Assembly (NCBI GenBank): GCA_039000515.1
Contig: JBCFYV010000012.1
Span: 33,656,562 to 33,720,561, forward strand
From: Timema cristinae
Taxonomy: Eukaryota > Arthropoda > Insecta > Phasmatodea > Timematidae
Direction: 5' to 3'
Length of the DNA: 64,000 nt
Under the pieces are notes generated by a model. It was not told where the DNA came from and searched no databases. It saw only the letters and a program-made list of their open reading frames with translations. Within the stretch, counting starts at the first letter, position 1. Every line of letters begins with the position of its first letter. Positions 22,111 to 34,902 of this stretch are shown here, piece after piece. The position numbers were made by a program, and so were the translations under genes.

Positions 22111-24283
22111 TTTTTAAATGAGAGACAAAAATGTTGGGTTAGTTTCTCTTAAGTTGTAAATTGAGTTTTCTTCTTCAATCTGTGTAAATGATTTACCAAC
22201 ATAATATATTTAAATGATTTTAATTAGAATTTCTGGTAAAGTTTACCATTGATAAACACAACTTCCTAAAAAAGTTCCTTTCATATATTCTTATAGAAGG
22301 CTCCCATAAATATTTACCCATTTCCTTTTACTCCTTTTCCTCTTTTAAAAAGTTGCATTGCGTATTTAACACTCCCTCTTTATGAGCTTTGGTAAAATGA
22401 AACCTAGGCCGAGTGATTGGGAGAACGTTCAATTGTTTTCAAGAGTTAGCCATTGCCTCTTTGTCCAATGGCAGCAATGTAAAGTGTGAACACACTTCTT
22501 TGTGTTTGTTCCTTTTATATGTTTTATATCCCTCTTTCTATATCTTCTACCATATATAAGAAAATGTAGGCTACTTCAAAAAGTGAAAAGAAGTTTTGCT
22601 TAAAGAGAAAAAATTATTTTTATAAGCATGGTATTTAGATTATTTCTATTTAAAGTTTTATCTAAAGGAAAATGTTTATTGGGAAACCCAAAATTATATA
22701 AGGATTATAAAAAAATCATGGTGGTATTTTTATTAATCCATTTAAATTAACTATGTAGAGTGCTCTATTGTAGACTGAAATATATGTATGAATGGTGATC
22801 TTAGGATTTACCCTTTAATACTGATGAATTAATGACTTGGAGACTGGTGTATTGGTTTTATAGTTAAATTAGTTTGCAAGTTATGTTCTGATTTAATCAT
22901 TTTGTTTAGAAAATTAAACAAAAAACAAAGCTCTATTTAGTTTAGCATCCTTTTGGGAGAACTTAGTTGAATATTTATGAGTAAATATTTCTCACAGATG
23001 TTTTGTCAGAGGTCAAAGAGGTGGTGTAAGGAAAGGGGTAGATTGAGGCTAGTTAATAAAATAAAATAAATAAACTTTGCTTACAGCTTTATTTAATTCT
23101 CACTTGCTAAACATATCTAAATTAGTGGAAAAGCTTTACACAAAAAATGTAGTTAATTAACTCATTTTTACTAAACAAAAAATGGTAAAAACTTTGTAAT
23201 TTAATGAGTCATAATTTCCATGATAAATTTTACAAACAACCTGATAAATGTTTGTGAGAGCCACGCTTAGATATAATATAATAGAGAACAAAGATTTGAT
23301 TAATTTATTTTAAAACTTCAAAGATCCATGTTTTAGTTTAATTTTGTGCCTACATTGAACCTACAGTCATATGACATTAACTCATGTGATCTCTTAGATT
23401 TTTATTATAAACATTCATCTCAAAACAATGTATTTGTTATAACAAGTTCACAATATAATTTTATACTTCAATTAGGGGTATGTAACATCTACAAAACTTG
23501 TGGGTTTGTACCTTAAAACATAGTACAAGTATTATATTAAAACTGAAACTAGTTGATTTTTATATAAGTAATTTAAATATGTTACTGAACTAGTTCTATA
23601 TTTTACAATACAAATGAAAATGTTAATATTTACATTTTAAGATTATTATATAATACAGCTTTGTTATTATCTAAATGTTTTATTGTAAATTTATATTAAA
23701 AATAGTGTTATGTTGTTATAAGGTTGTTTAAAACTATTATATTATCATAGTGAGTAATTGGTTAACTTAATCATTTGCCAGGCACATAGTGTTTCCTAAC
23801 CTGAGGACAAATACCTCTTAATCATAGTTTAGATACCTTTTTATCAATGCTTTTCATGATTATGCTTTCTGATAATTTGACAGACCTATTGTAGCTAAAT
23901 TTTTGGTTTATAAATACCATAATACTTTTTAAAAATAGGAAAAAACTAAATCTAGTATATTGTTTGTTATTATGCATGTTATTCATCCATGAGCACCGTC
24001 CTCTGATAGCAACCAACATCTTGGCAATGATTAAATATGGGACTCGCTCATTTTTTAGCTAGTTTGGCATTTAATATGGGTATACATTAATTTTTATACT
24101 CAAAACACTATTTGCAATAAAATTGTACTACAGTTTTGTATTACTCACTGTTACTATTTTCGCTTAGGTCCAGATGCTTTTATTCTGTGAAAAACTTCTG
24201 ACACACTTTTCGAATGTTCTTAATGTACAAAATCATTACATTTATCTGATATTTTTGAAGTATTGGATTTCTTTGAATAGTGA
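22111..24283. other. Intergenic AT-rich DNA, no gene
   Basis: About 2.2 kb without a recognised gene or element. ORFs are short and AT-driven. Confidence 0.45.
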
Positions 24284-25256
24284 CAGTACAGTAAATCCTA
24301 TTATAATGTGTTATGTTCCTGAGAAAAGCAACTTTATAGAAAACAACTTTGTAAAAGTTATGTTTTTCAATAAGAATCAATGTTAAGTGTAGGAGTTAGG
24401 TTCCAAGGCCACCCAAAATACTTGAAAATACATGTAGTATATCGCGGAAACAGCTCAGGACAGGAATACATTTAATTTTGGGATGTGGATGGGACTGGCT
24501 CGCCACTCATGATCTTCCCTTCATGTGTCACCATGGCGGCCACTTGTTGAAAAAAATGCACCGTTAATTGGTTTGCTTAGCGGCATGTTTCTTTTCTTTG
24601 TAAATTTCCTGTAACATGTATGGCCCTCCATGACAATCCTGTGCACTCTCGCGCTGTGTTTAACATCAGGGTCTTCATCGGCCAACATCAGACGTCCTTC
24701 TTGAATGTGGTGAAATGCAGTAGCCATGCTGTTCATAGTAAATGTGCATGAAGGCTTGTCCTCTTTGCTGTCAGTTTTAGGGTTTGGATTTTGGGCCAGC
24801 TCTTGTAGCTCCTCTTTACTGAGTTCCTCAATCTCGGCGTCCAACACCTCTTCTATGTCATCCATTTACAGATTCTGAAAGTCATCTTCACAAGTAATGT
24901 CGAGAGGTTGTGTTTGCTCTTGGCACAATCTCTTATAATCCTTTAAAATCTTTGACGTATTCAGGCCATAGATTTCACCACACCTCATTGAGGCATGTAT
25001 GGGAAACCTCTTGCCAATCCATGTATATATTGTTGATGCTGTTAAGGAGTTTGTAGTTTCATCAGTACTCCTTGATGCTGGTCTTGTCTTCACCATCTGT
25101 AGCTGCGACAAGTTGCTCATACATATGCAGCAAGTAGTACCGCTTGAAAGTGGCAATCACACCTTGGTTCATTGGTTGGATATGAGCCGTCGTATTGGGA
25201 GGAAGAAAAACAATCTTCACATGCTCGTTCCAGTCAGGAATGTCATGAGGATGTAA
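24284..25256 (-). mobile_element. Tigger/pogo-type DNA transposon relic
   Basis: One end starts CAGTACAGTAAATCCTATTA at 24284 and runs through a Tigger-like terminal block (TTCCTGAGAAAAGC, TAAGAATCAATGTTAA, GGAGTTAGGTTCCAAGG). The transposase C-terminal part follows on the minus strand. The opposite end was not found, so the element is truncated. Confidence 0.75.
24521..25253 (-). pseudogene. Tigger-like DDE transposase C-terminus, broken
   Basis: The minus strand begins near 25253 with PDWNEHVKIVFLPPNTTAHI followed by QPMNQGVIATFKRYYL, the conserved tail of the pogo/Tigger DDE domain that contains the last acidic-region motif. It continues to HMYEQLVAATDGEDKTSIKE, then a stop, SINNIYMDWQEV and, in another frame, DDIEEVLDAEIEELSKEELQ with the usual C-terminal acidic tail and HRIVMEGHTCYRKF. 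Stops and frame changes near 25075 and 24866 break it. The N-terminal DNA-binding part is absent. Confidence 0.8.
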
Positions 25257-25726
25257 GGGAGATATATATGAGGAGAATAATTCTGAAATCTAAATTCTCC
25301 TTCGCACAATAACTCTTCCACGCGGGTATTGCATAGACTTTCGACCACTCACAGAACATGGCACCAAATGAAGAAATTAACTTAAAACTTATAAAGTATA
25401 TGAAATGAGAATAACCCAACATAGAGGATAGTCTTCGGAGATTTTGACCTTGAAATGTTAACGTTGGTAACCAAGGGAAATAATTGTTGAATGTAGGAGG
25501 GTGTGAGATAGCGACATACCATCCCAGGGTGCCGGTTAAATATAGCTTATAAGAAGTCACATTATTATTCTAACATTTTTCATCAAGTTTTGTAAAAATA
25601 TTAAAAGACTTTTTTGGCACACCAAAAATAATGAAAACTTTTTTTTGGTGCTATTTTACATAAGAAATTATAAAAATCTGATGTACACTCATTAAGTTTT
25701 ATACAACTAATATTATTTTACGGAAT
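25257..25726. other. Intergenic, no gene
   Basis: AT-rich sequence; an open frame on the minus strand at 25243-25560 has no recognised domain. Confidence 0.35.
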
Positions 25727-25785
25727 TTTTTTAGCACCGCATCTTAGGACCTGTTTGGGTTGCGTGCCTATGTTTAGTTAAAAAT
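25727..25785 (-). mobile_element. SINE family C 3'-end fragment, minus
   Basis: TTAGCACCGCATCTTAGGAC followed by CTGTTTGGGTTGCGTGCCTA closely follows the family C end at 36524-36565 (TTAGCACCGCGTCTTACAACCC...). Confidence 0.6.
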
Positions 25786-27331
25786 CACTGTTTACATAAT
25801 CATATAAACTAATAAAATTAACAAGATTATATTTATAGTTTTAAATGTTTAAAACATTCTACTAGTTTTTATATTATATTTGTTTGATTTTTTTACTATT
25901 AGACAAATATAATTTATGAATGAATGGCTTGTGCTGGAAACTGCTTATTAAAACAAATTAATTTATCCAGTTCACATAGGTGGTAACACTCCCTTTCCTA
26001 ACTTTTACAAAAGTATCGGTGCTCCACAAAACTCATAAACATTTCTTATAAGCTATGTGATCACACTACTTTGCAATTGAAAAAGTAGAAAAGTGACTGA
26101 ACTGCACATCAAATAGTTTCTTGTTGGTAGTCATTGTATTTTTGACTGCAATGCGGTTTAATCTGACATTCTTTAATATTAACTATACTGCATTATCATC
26201 TTTGTAATAAAAACAAGTTAAGTTTGATGCTTGTAACAACTGTGTGTTAAAGAGGGTAACAATTGTGGGAAGTCAGGGACTTGATCACCACAGGCCAGTG
26301 GGGGGTTGATCTTTCCTCACATTCCCATGCATCTGCTAGTAAGATTCCTTGAAATTCTTCCATTTTCTTTAATTAGGTTAGATAGTTATAAAGTATTGAA
26401 CTAGTTTATTGCTGAAATTGTATTTGTAAAGAGACACCTAGACTTGTCTACTTCCTAAACTACTTGGCCTCAGGGATTGTGTGTGCTAACATCTAAACTA
26501 AGACACCAAATTTTGTACAAATGTGAAAGCTATAAGCTCACTAGACACCCTTGTAATGAGTATATAATGTGTTAAAATTTAGCTTTACTGCCAGTAAACG
26601 CTGTGACTTTTTTTTTTATATAACATTTTAAGACTAGTTCAAATGGGAGTAGGTTGAAATATGAAATTTTTTGTTACATTTTAAGATTAGGTTAAATGGA
26701 AAAAAAGGCATACATTATAGCAGACCAAATTTTTTTTTAAACGTATTTGATTTTGTTACAAGATATTGTATACATTTTTTTATAATAGAAAACTAGTTGT
26801 AATGTTATTTTTAGATCAAAATAAATATTTATCTTACATAAACATGGATTTAATTTTATGGTATTTGGTAAACTATGCTCATGTTAAGCTATGCTTTATA
26901 GTTTATTTATATTTACCTATATGTATTATCTGAAGGGAGAATAGCGTAGGGCATAAATGCCATGAGTAACGGGCACTTAGCTTCCCTCACCCCTCAGAAA
27001 TTTTGTTAAAAGAAAATATTAACATTTTTTAATCTTCTTTTGTAGAAAAACTTATTTATCAGCTTTGTAATGACTGTCGTACATGCCTTCAGTTTCTATT
27101 TAGGAGGCAGAGTTTTTATTTAATGTTGTGAAATGAGTTCAAATAAGATTGTAATACATTATATCCTTATAAAAGTGTTTATTTTACCTCATTAAAATAA
27201 GAACAATTTTTTACATATATTTACCATCTTATAAGTCTAATAATTGTGTTCAGCTTGAAGCAATTTCTATATTTTTAATACCTGTACAGTGCCCACAGAA
27301 GTTTTTCCAGGAGGGAATGAGTGTATGTGTT
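25786..27331. other. Intergenic AT-rich DNA, no gene
   Basis: About 1.5 kb without a recognised gene. Long A/T runs and short direct duplications of ACATTTTAAGA-type text (about 26620 and 26675) are the only structure seen. Confidence 0.4.
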
Positions 27332-28082
27332 AGGGTTCATACGGTCCTTGAAAGACCTGGAATTTAATGTGTCTCTGTTCAAGGCCTGGAAAAGTCCTTT
27401 AATTGCTCTGGGCCTTGAAAAGTCCTGGAATTTCCATGTTTCAACATTTATTTTTGAAATGGTTGTGAAGAATGGCTGTAAAGACCACGATTTAAGATGC
27501 ACTGGGGTGTGAAATATCTAGCTTAAGAGATAGTTGTGCCAATGGGTTGTGATCTCGATAGGGTAAGGGGATACAGTGTTAACTTCTCTTACAAATGCAT
27601 TAGCGCTACTGTCGATGAAATACAATGTTTTCTTTAATTTCCTATATTTAAAAATCTTAATGAACGTTGCTCTAAAACCGTCATTTGTAATAATTCTTTA
27701 ATATTTTTGACTACCTATTAACACTTTAAGCACTTATAATTACAGTTTTACACTAAAATTCCGATGATAGCTATTAGTTCATCTCCCATCCACCTTAGCG
27801 CTTACATTCCTATTCAAGCCATACTATAATATATACTGAATTAGAATGATTACACTAACCAATAAACCAAGGATAGTGAATGACAAAGTTAGATTACTAT
27901 TTTTATAGTCCTATCTGTTTATTAAATTTAGAGAAAGGTTATTGTTTTCCATCTATTTAAAATTTGGTACGGTTTATAATTTTTTTTTTTTCTATTAAGT
28001 GTTTAGCTTTTGGTAGTACGATAAATAGCAGTTTTAGTCCTTGAAAAGTCCTTAAATTTATGCTTATGTCTGTAAGACCCCT
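27332..28082. mobile_element. MITE-like element, copy 1 (751 bp)
   Basis: It starts AGGGTTCATACGGTCCTTG and ends CTTATGTCTGTAAGACCCCT; the ends are imperfect inverted repeats (AGGGTTCATAC against AGGGGTCTTAC). Subterminal CTTGAAAAGTCC motifs face each other. ATGTGT flanks both ends. A second copy lies at 53315-53909. No transposase is encoded, so it is a non-autonomous element. Confidence 0.7.
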
Positions 28083-28515
28083 GATGTGTGTGTTTGGAGG
28101 GCGAGGGGGTTGGTGGAGGAATATATTTAGCCCCCCTTGAAAATGTATGCAGAAGCCACTGGTGTGGGGAGTTGTTTTTGATATATTATATAATCCACCT
28201 TTCTCAATCTGTGTTCTTAGGTTAAGTTAATGTAATTTGTAGGCAAGCATTAAAATTCACATTACTAAATTAATTCTGCTATTGAACTTGTTCTGATCTT
28301 TATAAAATTTATAGAAAAATGTTGTTTAATATGTAAAATATAATATTAATTGTGAAATACTTATAATCTTACCCAATAAAATAGGTTTGTAGTTGAATCT
28401 GTTTGGTCCTGGAAACTAACAACCATTGCATGCCAAATGTGTGTTATAAACACAATATACCTCTATGGAGTCTCATACAACTCAAACTTTCTTGATTCGT
28501 TGATAATCTACATCT
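28083..28515. other. Intergenic, no gene
   Basis: AT-rich spacer between two MITE-like elements. Confidence 0.4.
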
Positions 28516-28517
28516 AG

Positions 28518-28907
28518 AATAGTGATACTCAAAGTGGGGTACATGCCAGGACTTTTGTGGTACACGAAAATATTTGAATAATGGCAGAAAAAACTATATA
28601 TGCCAGCAGTGTAAGACAAAAGATCAGTAAAAAGTTGTGAAATTAACTCAACACTATGGCATTGAGAAGATGAATCCAATTTCAAACATAAAAAGTTTTT
28701 ATAGTTATTAATAAAATAATTAATTGAATGTAAAATATACTCTTTACTCACCATATTATTACATTGTTTTTTAATCCCATTACTAGGCCAAATAAATCCG
28801 AAATAACTGTTAGTGTATTAACTAAACATTTTGCTAATATTAAGGGCACAATTTATGGAAATGAGCTGCCTGGGGGTATGCAAGCGAAAAAAGGTCGGGA
28901 ACCGCTG
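28518..28907. mobile_element. hAT-type MITE
   Basis: The left end reads AGTGATACTCAAAGTGGGGT followed by ACATGCC; the right end reads GGGGGTATGCAAGCG, then GTCGGGAACCGCTG. These are the degenerate inverted ends of hAT (Charlie-like) elements ('CAGTG.TTCTCAAAGTGGGGTAC...'). The 390-bp interior is AT-rich and non-coding. Confidence 0.65.
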
Positions 28908-31520
28908 CATTAGAGGATAGAATTAAATAGATTAAACATAGAATATTAACAATCTCAGTACTGGGCCAAGATTATGCACTTACCTGAAGAAATCAGCCAA
29001 TTTTAGGGATTTAAAAAAATTAATTTATCCACAACCCCACGTTTAATTTAAAAAATCCCGATACCAATTTAGAGCTACATTGATATTTATTCAAAATAAT
29101 CTAGTTTTATATCTTTTAAAGTGCTCTTATTAGGGTTATGAGTAAAAGTACTGTGTAAAAGGTAAAAACAAAAAAGTCGTACAAATAATAAACTCACACA
29201 ATATGTAGCATTTAAAAGCACTGGTTTTACATTTAAACATAAAATACCATTAATATAAATAACACTGTGATTACAAGTGCTAATATATTCAAATAATATG
29301 TGGCAGGTGTTAACTCTGTGGATTTATATTGCTGGGAAACACCAATGCTTCAGGAAAGCTGCCCCAGTTAATCGGGCCGGCACCACCAGCAAATCAACGT
29401 TTTACTTTCAAGCTACACTTCCAAGAAAAGACAGATAATTTTCTCTGGACGCCACACCACCAGAAAGAGCACTATTAACTGAATTAAAATACGGGTTGAC
29501 AAGTCTAAAATACACATATAACATATTAAAATTTACTTACAAAAACATGGATACAATAAATTAAGGACAAAAACATTTGAAGAATATAATAATTTTAATA
29601 TTGTGTATAAAATCAAGCCTTATCTTGTTCCAGTCCCATTTCTCCTGGTGATAAATATTTTTCAATAAAGTTGTATAACATCATCAACTGAATTAAAACA
29701 TGGGTTGAAGAAGTGACGATTACAATTACACACAAAGTTAATAAAGGTGGTTATGTCGATGTGTACAATAAAATGCGTGTATAGGCTTACCTGCGAGATA
29801 TCACAATGTACCATAGTCTATACATTAGAAAGTATAATAGCCTATATGTAGTGAATCATTAATGTGTTTTATCATTCAAACACGTATTATTCATAATTGA
29901 AGAAACATTTAGGCCCTATAGTATAAAATAATATTTTCACATCGATGTTTGGGAGATAGACATTCTGTAACATAGTGTTCACTTTCGTAAACAGTGGATT
30001 CTTTATTGTATCACTAATTCTACCAATTCAAATAAACCTTTTCTCCTCATCATTGTGTATGCAGCACGAACACAAGAAACAGAAGCGGATACTATTCTTC
30101 GCGCTAAGAATCAATGAACTTTAGGTGCTTGGAGGGTGAAATGCAGGGTTGTTCTTGTTATAAAAACTCCACTCGGATGGGAAGTGAAATGTCATCTATG
30201 ACCAAAATTTTGAACTAACAGTTCAAGGAATGCATAGCACTAACAAAACACTGAAAACGCAGGCAAAGTGTTTATGCTGATTTAGAGAGCCGATTCAAGA
30301 ACTCATAGAATTGAAAGCTCGGTAAAATTCATAAATTCAACTGGCATGGTGTTAAGGCATGTGTAATTATGTTTATGGAGATATATTTCTAGCTAAAGAT
30401 TAAGAAACACCAGTTTAAAAAATAGTCTACAGTAAAATATCTGGTGAAAGATGAGTATTTTGAAATAATTTCCCAGAACTATAAACTTGATCCCCCATCC
30501 CTTAAATTAATTAAAATTAAACTTAACGTAATATTTGGCTTCTTATTTTATAATTTAATATTTTTATTCATCTTAGTCAAGACAACCATATTTATCTTTT
30601 GTCGGCATGTGTCAAGGTCATATTCATTTCCTAGTTAAACATTATGAAACGGGTGCTACCCCTTTATACATTTTCCCGCTACCTTACAATCTCTGGTTGG
30701 TGGAAGAAAATAAATATAGTTGATTTTAAGTTTGAGTCTCAAGAATCTACAGGGTTTACCCAAGTAAATTCATAAGTGGAATGGCTTCTGTGGCTTGAAC
30801 TTACTCGCATCCTATTTGTTTGTGTGTCAATTACTTGAATCTGTAACCTAGTAATTGATTCTTTAATTAATTCCATATGTAATGAGGTCTTAATAATTAT
30901 ATTTTCATGACAATAAAAACCGTTTATATTTTTATTGAAGATATTTCTTTATTATTATGATTTTGTCACATAACTAAAATGTCGCCTGTGGGACTACTTA
31001 TTTATTTTTTAAGCATAATAGTACCTGTGATCAGCGAAAGCTCATGAGAAACATAAAATGTGTACAAATGTTGTATGGTTATTTTTTGTAACTACTTTTA
31101 GAGAATATTTTCAATTCTGAAGTAACCTTTTAGTAGTGCAGATCTTCACCGAAAAAGAACAATACCAGCTTATCGTGTGATGGTGCCTTGAAACATGTTT
31201 TTAATGAGTGTTCACTTTGAGATTTTTGAATATGTGTGCTGGGCAAGTTCTAGGAACTGTCTGCAAAAGCACAGACACGTTTAATGCTAGTTTGCACAAC
31301 ATTTTGTGTGAGCAAGCCTTTTCCACACTGTGTCATAAAAAACTATTAAAATAAATTCCACAAGTGTATAAGCTACTTTGTGATTAATGGTGGTAAACAT
31401 TTAACCAAATTAGACTTCAATTTTTAAAACATAAAAAAAAATCTCTTCCCATTAAGGACTATTAAATGAATGTCATGAGTTTTATATATATTAACAATAA
31501 TTAATTTACCTCTTTAGGTT
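28908..31520. other. Intergenic, no gene
   Basis: 2.6 kb with no recognised gene. A short GC-richer patch at 29345-29475 has no open frame. Two diverged TAAAACATGGGTTGA / AAAATACGGGTTGA segments (29483 and 29693) hint at an old duplication. Confidence 0.4.
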
Positions 31521-31524
31521 TCAA

Positions 31525-32055
31525 AGTTCCTGTTTTTCCAGGTGGAAATAGGACAAAGGATATGGAAGAGTAGACAATTCTATCATGTGGTTAATGATAT
31601 AATATGGCAATGGAATATAGGAAAAGAGGCCAAAACTTTGTTATATAAGGCATATTATCATCCAATATTGACATACGGCTCTGAAGCCTGGACAGAGATT
31701 TAAGTAGATTACAGGAAGCAGAGATGAGGTTCCTAAGAGGCATTGAGAATGTAACAAGAAGAGACAGGATAAGAAATGAAATAATTAGGAATGGTTTAAA
31801 AGTTATACCATTAAAAGAGACACTAAAGAGAAAAATTTAATGTGGTTAGGTCATGTGATGAGAATGGAGGACAGAATGCCTAAGAAAGCCTTAACAAACA
31901 AAGAGAAGGGTAGAAGACCAAGCACAGAAAGACATGGAAGCTAAAGGAGTGGATTGGAGATGCGTGGCTGAAGGAGAAGTTTGGAAAGATCGACAGGAAT
32001 AGAAGAGTATGTGCCAGGCGACCCGCAGAGGTGGAAACGTCGAATAGTGATGATG
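31525..32055 (+). mobile_element. LINE RT C-terminal remnant with (GAT)n tail
   Basis: The plus strand reads KEAKTLLYKAYYHPILTYGS followed by EAWT, then RDRIRNEIIRNGLKVIPL, then WLGHVMRMEDRMPKKAL and RRVCARRPAEVETSNSDDD. YHPILTYGSEAW and GHVMRM are hallmarks of the LINE RT thumb and C-terminal region. It ends in GATGATGATG at about 32048. Frame changes make it a pseudogene. Confidence 0.8.
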
Positions 32056-32234
32056 ATGTTACAAAATAATTGTTTAGTATCTAAATTTATAGTATGGTTT
32101 GTTTTTAATTTTAGCACTATCATATTTTAGAGTACTAAATAAACTGCCTCTTTAGATGTATAACATAGAAGTATTTCTATTCATCATGTTAATATATTTT
32201 TCACTTCAAAATTTTCAGATTCTAAGCCCAGCCG

Positions 32235-32263
32235 AGAGCATTTAAAAGTCTGAGAACCACTGA
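32235..32263. mobile_element. hAT element end
   Basis: AAAAGTCTGAGAACCACTGA is the classic right end of a Charlie-like hAT element; the left end was not found. Confidence 0.45.
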
Positions 32264-32992
32264 TTTAGACATACTGGTTTGGAACCAATAATTAAGACTA
32301 TGACATGCAAACTGTTATTCAGTTTGTAGGCTGTCTCATTTTTTGTCTTGAAATATTAAACTGAGAATATAAACTATAACCTACCTAATGTTCTTTAGAT
32401 GGGATTTGTGGTTCTCACGCTTGCTTTGTATGCAGTCCAAAACATACCATGAATAATCAAAGGCACAAGCCGAGATAGGATGGTCATTTTTTTAACGGTG
32501 ATTTTCATAGAATTTTAGTTGGGCAATCACAAAATATATGACACCTTAGTAGGTCAAGACAGTGAAGGGAGGATAGTATAAAAATTTATATGTAGGAGTT
32601 TGGCTGTCATGTTAGGGATAGCAAGCTTAATTTCCTTAGAGTCAGTGATTTATGACATGCAAATGAAAAATAAACATAATGTATTATCTAACCTGTAGAT
32701 ATGGGTACACAGACAAGAACAAGTAACTCGTCTAATTTGCCAGTAATAGGGAGATATTGTGACATTATTTGCCACCCTACCTTGTATTTCCCTATGTTTT
32801 CTACTTTTTGTGAACAATTTACAATTTATTTTCGAGTGAAATTAAGCACTTCAAAGTTAGGACACACGCAGGTTGCCGGCCTGACTAATAATACTATTTA
32901 CATCTATTAAATTAAATGGAAGGACGGAACAACGTAACACATTGTTTTAAATAATCTAAATAAGGAATTTTGATTATTTAAAGAACACTTAC
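32264..32992. other. Intergenic or intron, no gene
   Basis: No coding signal recognised. If the minus-strand first exon at 32993-33070 is real, this is the start of its first intron. Confidence 0.35.
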
Positions 32993-33070
32993 CTTTTATT
33001 AAACATTTTAATTATTCCGTTAAGAAGTCTTTTGACTTATTTATAATGAACGTCAGCCATGTTTGATTTC
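32993..33070 (-). other. Candidate first exon, minus strand
   Basis: A start codon in good context (AAACATGGC) stands at 33060-33058 on the minus strand and opens a 7-codon ORF (MADVHYK, stop at 33037). About 45 bases later the strong donor AAAAG|GTAAGTG occurs (GT at 32992-32991), preceded by a second ATG. The NRF-1-like motif lies just upstream. Together these suggest a transcribed 5' exon whose coding part lies further on. No downstream exon was found, so the gene is unidentified. Confidence 0.35.
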
Positions 33071-33071
33071 A

Positions 33072-33081
33072 GCGCATGCGC
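33072..33081. promoter_or_regulatory. NRF-1-type palindrome GCGCATGCGC
   Basis: Perfect 10-bp match to the NRF-1 / erect-wing site, which is common in core promoters of housekeeping genes in animals. CpG-containing palindromes are rare in this AT-rich DNA. It sits 11 bp upstream of the minus-strand ATG at 33060; a bidirectional promoter is possible. Confidence 0.45.
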
Positions 33082-33129
33082 AGTTCTATCAAACAAGTAA
33101 CGGAGCTGTTGGTAAAAGAAAAAAAAAAG

Positions 33130-34902
33130 CTCGATGTAAATAACTCAAAACAAGCGCGTTTTTCAATTCTGACAGATGGAAATAAACATTTAATTCTTTA
33201 AGGAAAAAAAAACACTGTTCACTTTCATTAACATACAGTTCAATATTTATGTTAAACCTGCATTTTATTTGATTTTTTCCTATTCCATAGACAACATTTT
33301 ATCTTTTGGTTTTGTTTTCTCTTTAGACTGGGAAGTAAAGAATAGAACCTTTTTAAATTTGGTTTTGGAAGATTTTTTTATAAGAAACGAGGTCTTCTTC
33401 TGAGTGGTTTAAACATGGAGCCAAATCTGTGGAGCTCCGAATTAAAATTATTTTTAAGTGAATTAAAGTACATGTGGTAAAATGGAAAGATAAGTGTGTG
33501 TACAAGAACTAGATGGTTTATTTTAGTTTTCAAATTGCGTAAGAATTCGAATTACTATAACAAATCTCTGAAGTTGGTGTCAATATGGACTAATTCAGTG
33601 GTGAGGCCAAGCCAACTCTTCAACTATAAATTATTATAATTTTTTTGTTTCTCCTATAAAATCAGAATTCATTTACTTTCAGAAAGACAGACTAATGTAG
33701 AGAATTAATTAACATTTCATTTTATGTCTAATTATTAAATTTTTTATTATTATATATATTTTTTTTTTTGTTTTGTCTCAACAATACTATTCTATACTTT
33801 GTTAACTTAGATTTATATTTACCCGGAATTCCTTAAGTAGGCTTGGGATGTGGTAAAGTGGAAAACAATAATAAATCCACAAAAGTGCACACAATTGTTA
33901 TTTTATACATTTATTTTTTATTGTCTAAATTACATTTTGTTCCAACCAACCATTTTATCTGAATTGTTCATGTTTTAGTTTTTAAGTTTACCCAGTGGTC
34001 TCGAATATTGAGAGTTGTAGTGCCAATGACTGAATTAACCGAGGCAAAATTTTTCTTTTTTTCTTTTAATTATTATTTTTCTCCTAGATACTAGGGGTGG
34101 CGCCCAACAAAATCACAATCTTTATACATCTTGATGTTAACTATTGTTATGTTAACAAGATGCAGAAGACAATAATATTAGACACAAACAATCATAATAA
34201 TTTATACAATATATATAAAGATATAAAAATATTTTTTTTTAATTACAATATGTGTTCAAATTCTGCCCAAGTGCAAAGATTTTTCTTATAAGGTTTACCT
34301 TATCCATACTCCTCTAGTGTAAGTATGGATATATACCGGACAGGTAGTAAGGCCAAAACAAAGAAAAATACTCATATGTTTATAATAAATTTAATTGACA
34401 AACATGCATGATTTTTTCGAGAAACAGGCTTCATCTGTGTACAAGATGGTCTACTTGCAAACATGAAACAATTGCTTACTAATATGATCTTGGTAGTGTC
34501 ATGGCAATATGCTATTACTGAGCTCACTAGCAAAATCCAAAACACCGATACCATAAGTGTGTAAACACATTAAATATAAACATCTACAAGGTTGAGCATC
34601 CATTCACTGTGCCTCATGTAAGTAATTTGTTATCAAAAAATAAAGTAATGCACCAGTAAAATCTGTAAAATAAATATTAATTTACCAACACTTTTTTTAC
34701 CATAAATTAACTTATCAGTGTTTTATTTACTTCCGGCATTTGACACAGTAAATAATAAAGAGAATGATGAGTTTTTTTTTATACCAATCATGTTGTACAT
34801 TACACAGCCATAATTATTTTATTTGACTTTCAAAAAATAGAACGTTCAGTGATATATCGAATATTGAAATAAATAAACACAAATATAGTCACACAAAATT
34901 CT
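33130..34902. other. Intergenic, no gene
   Basis: AT-rich DNA. 34318-34358 ends with ATACCGGACAGGTAGTAAGG, which resembles the SINE 3' end (GTATAACCCGAACGG...TAGTAAG). Nothing else recognised. Confidence 0.4.
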
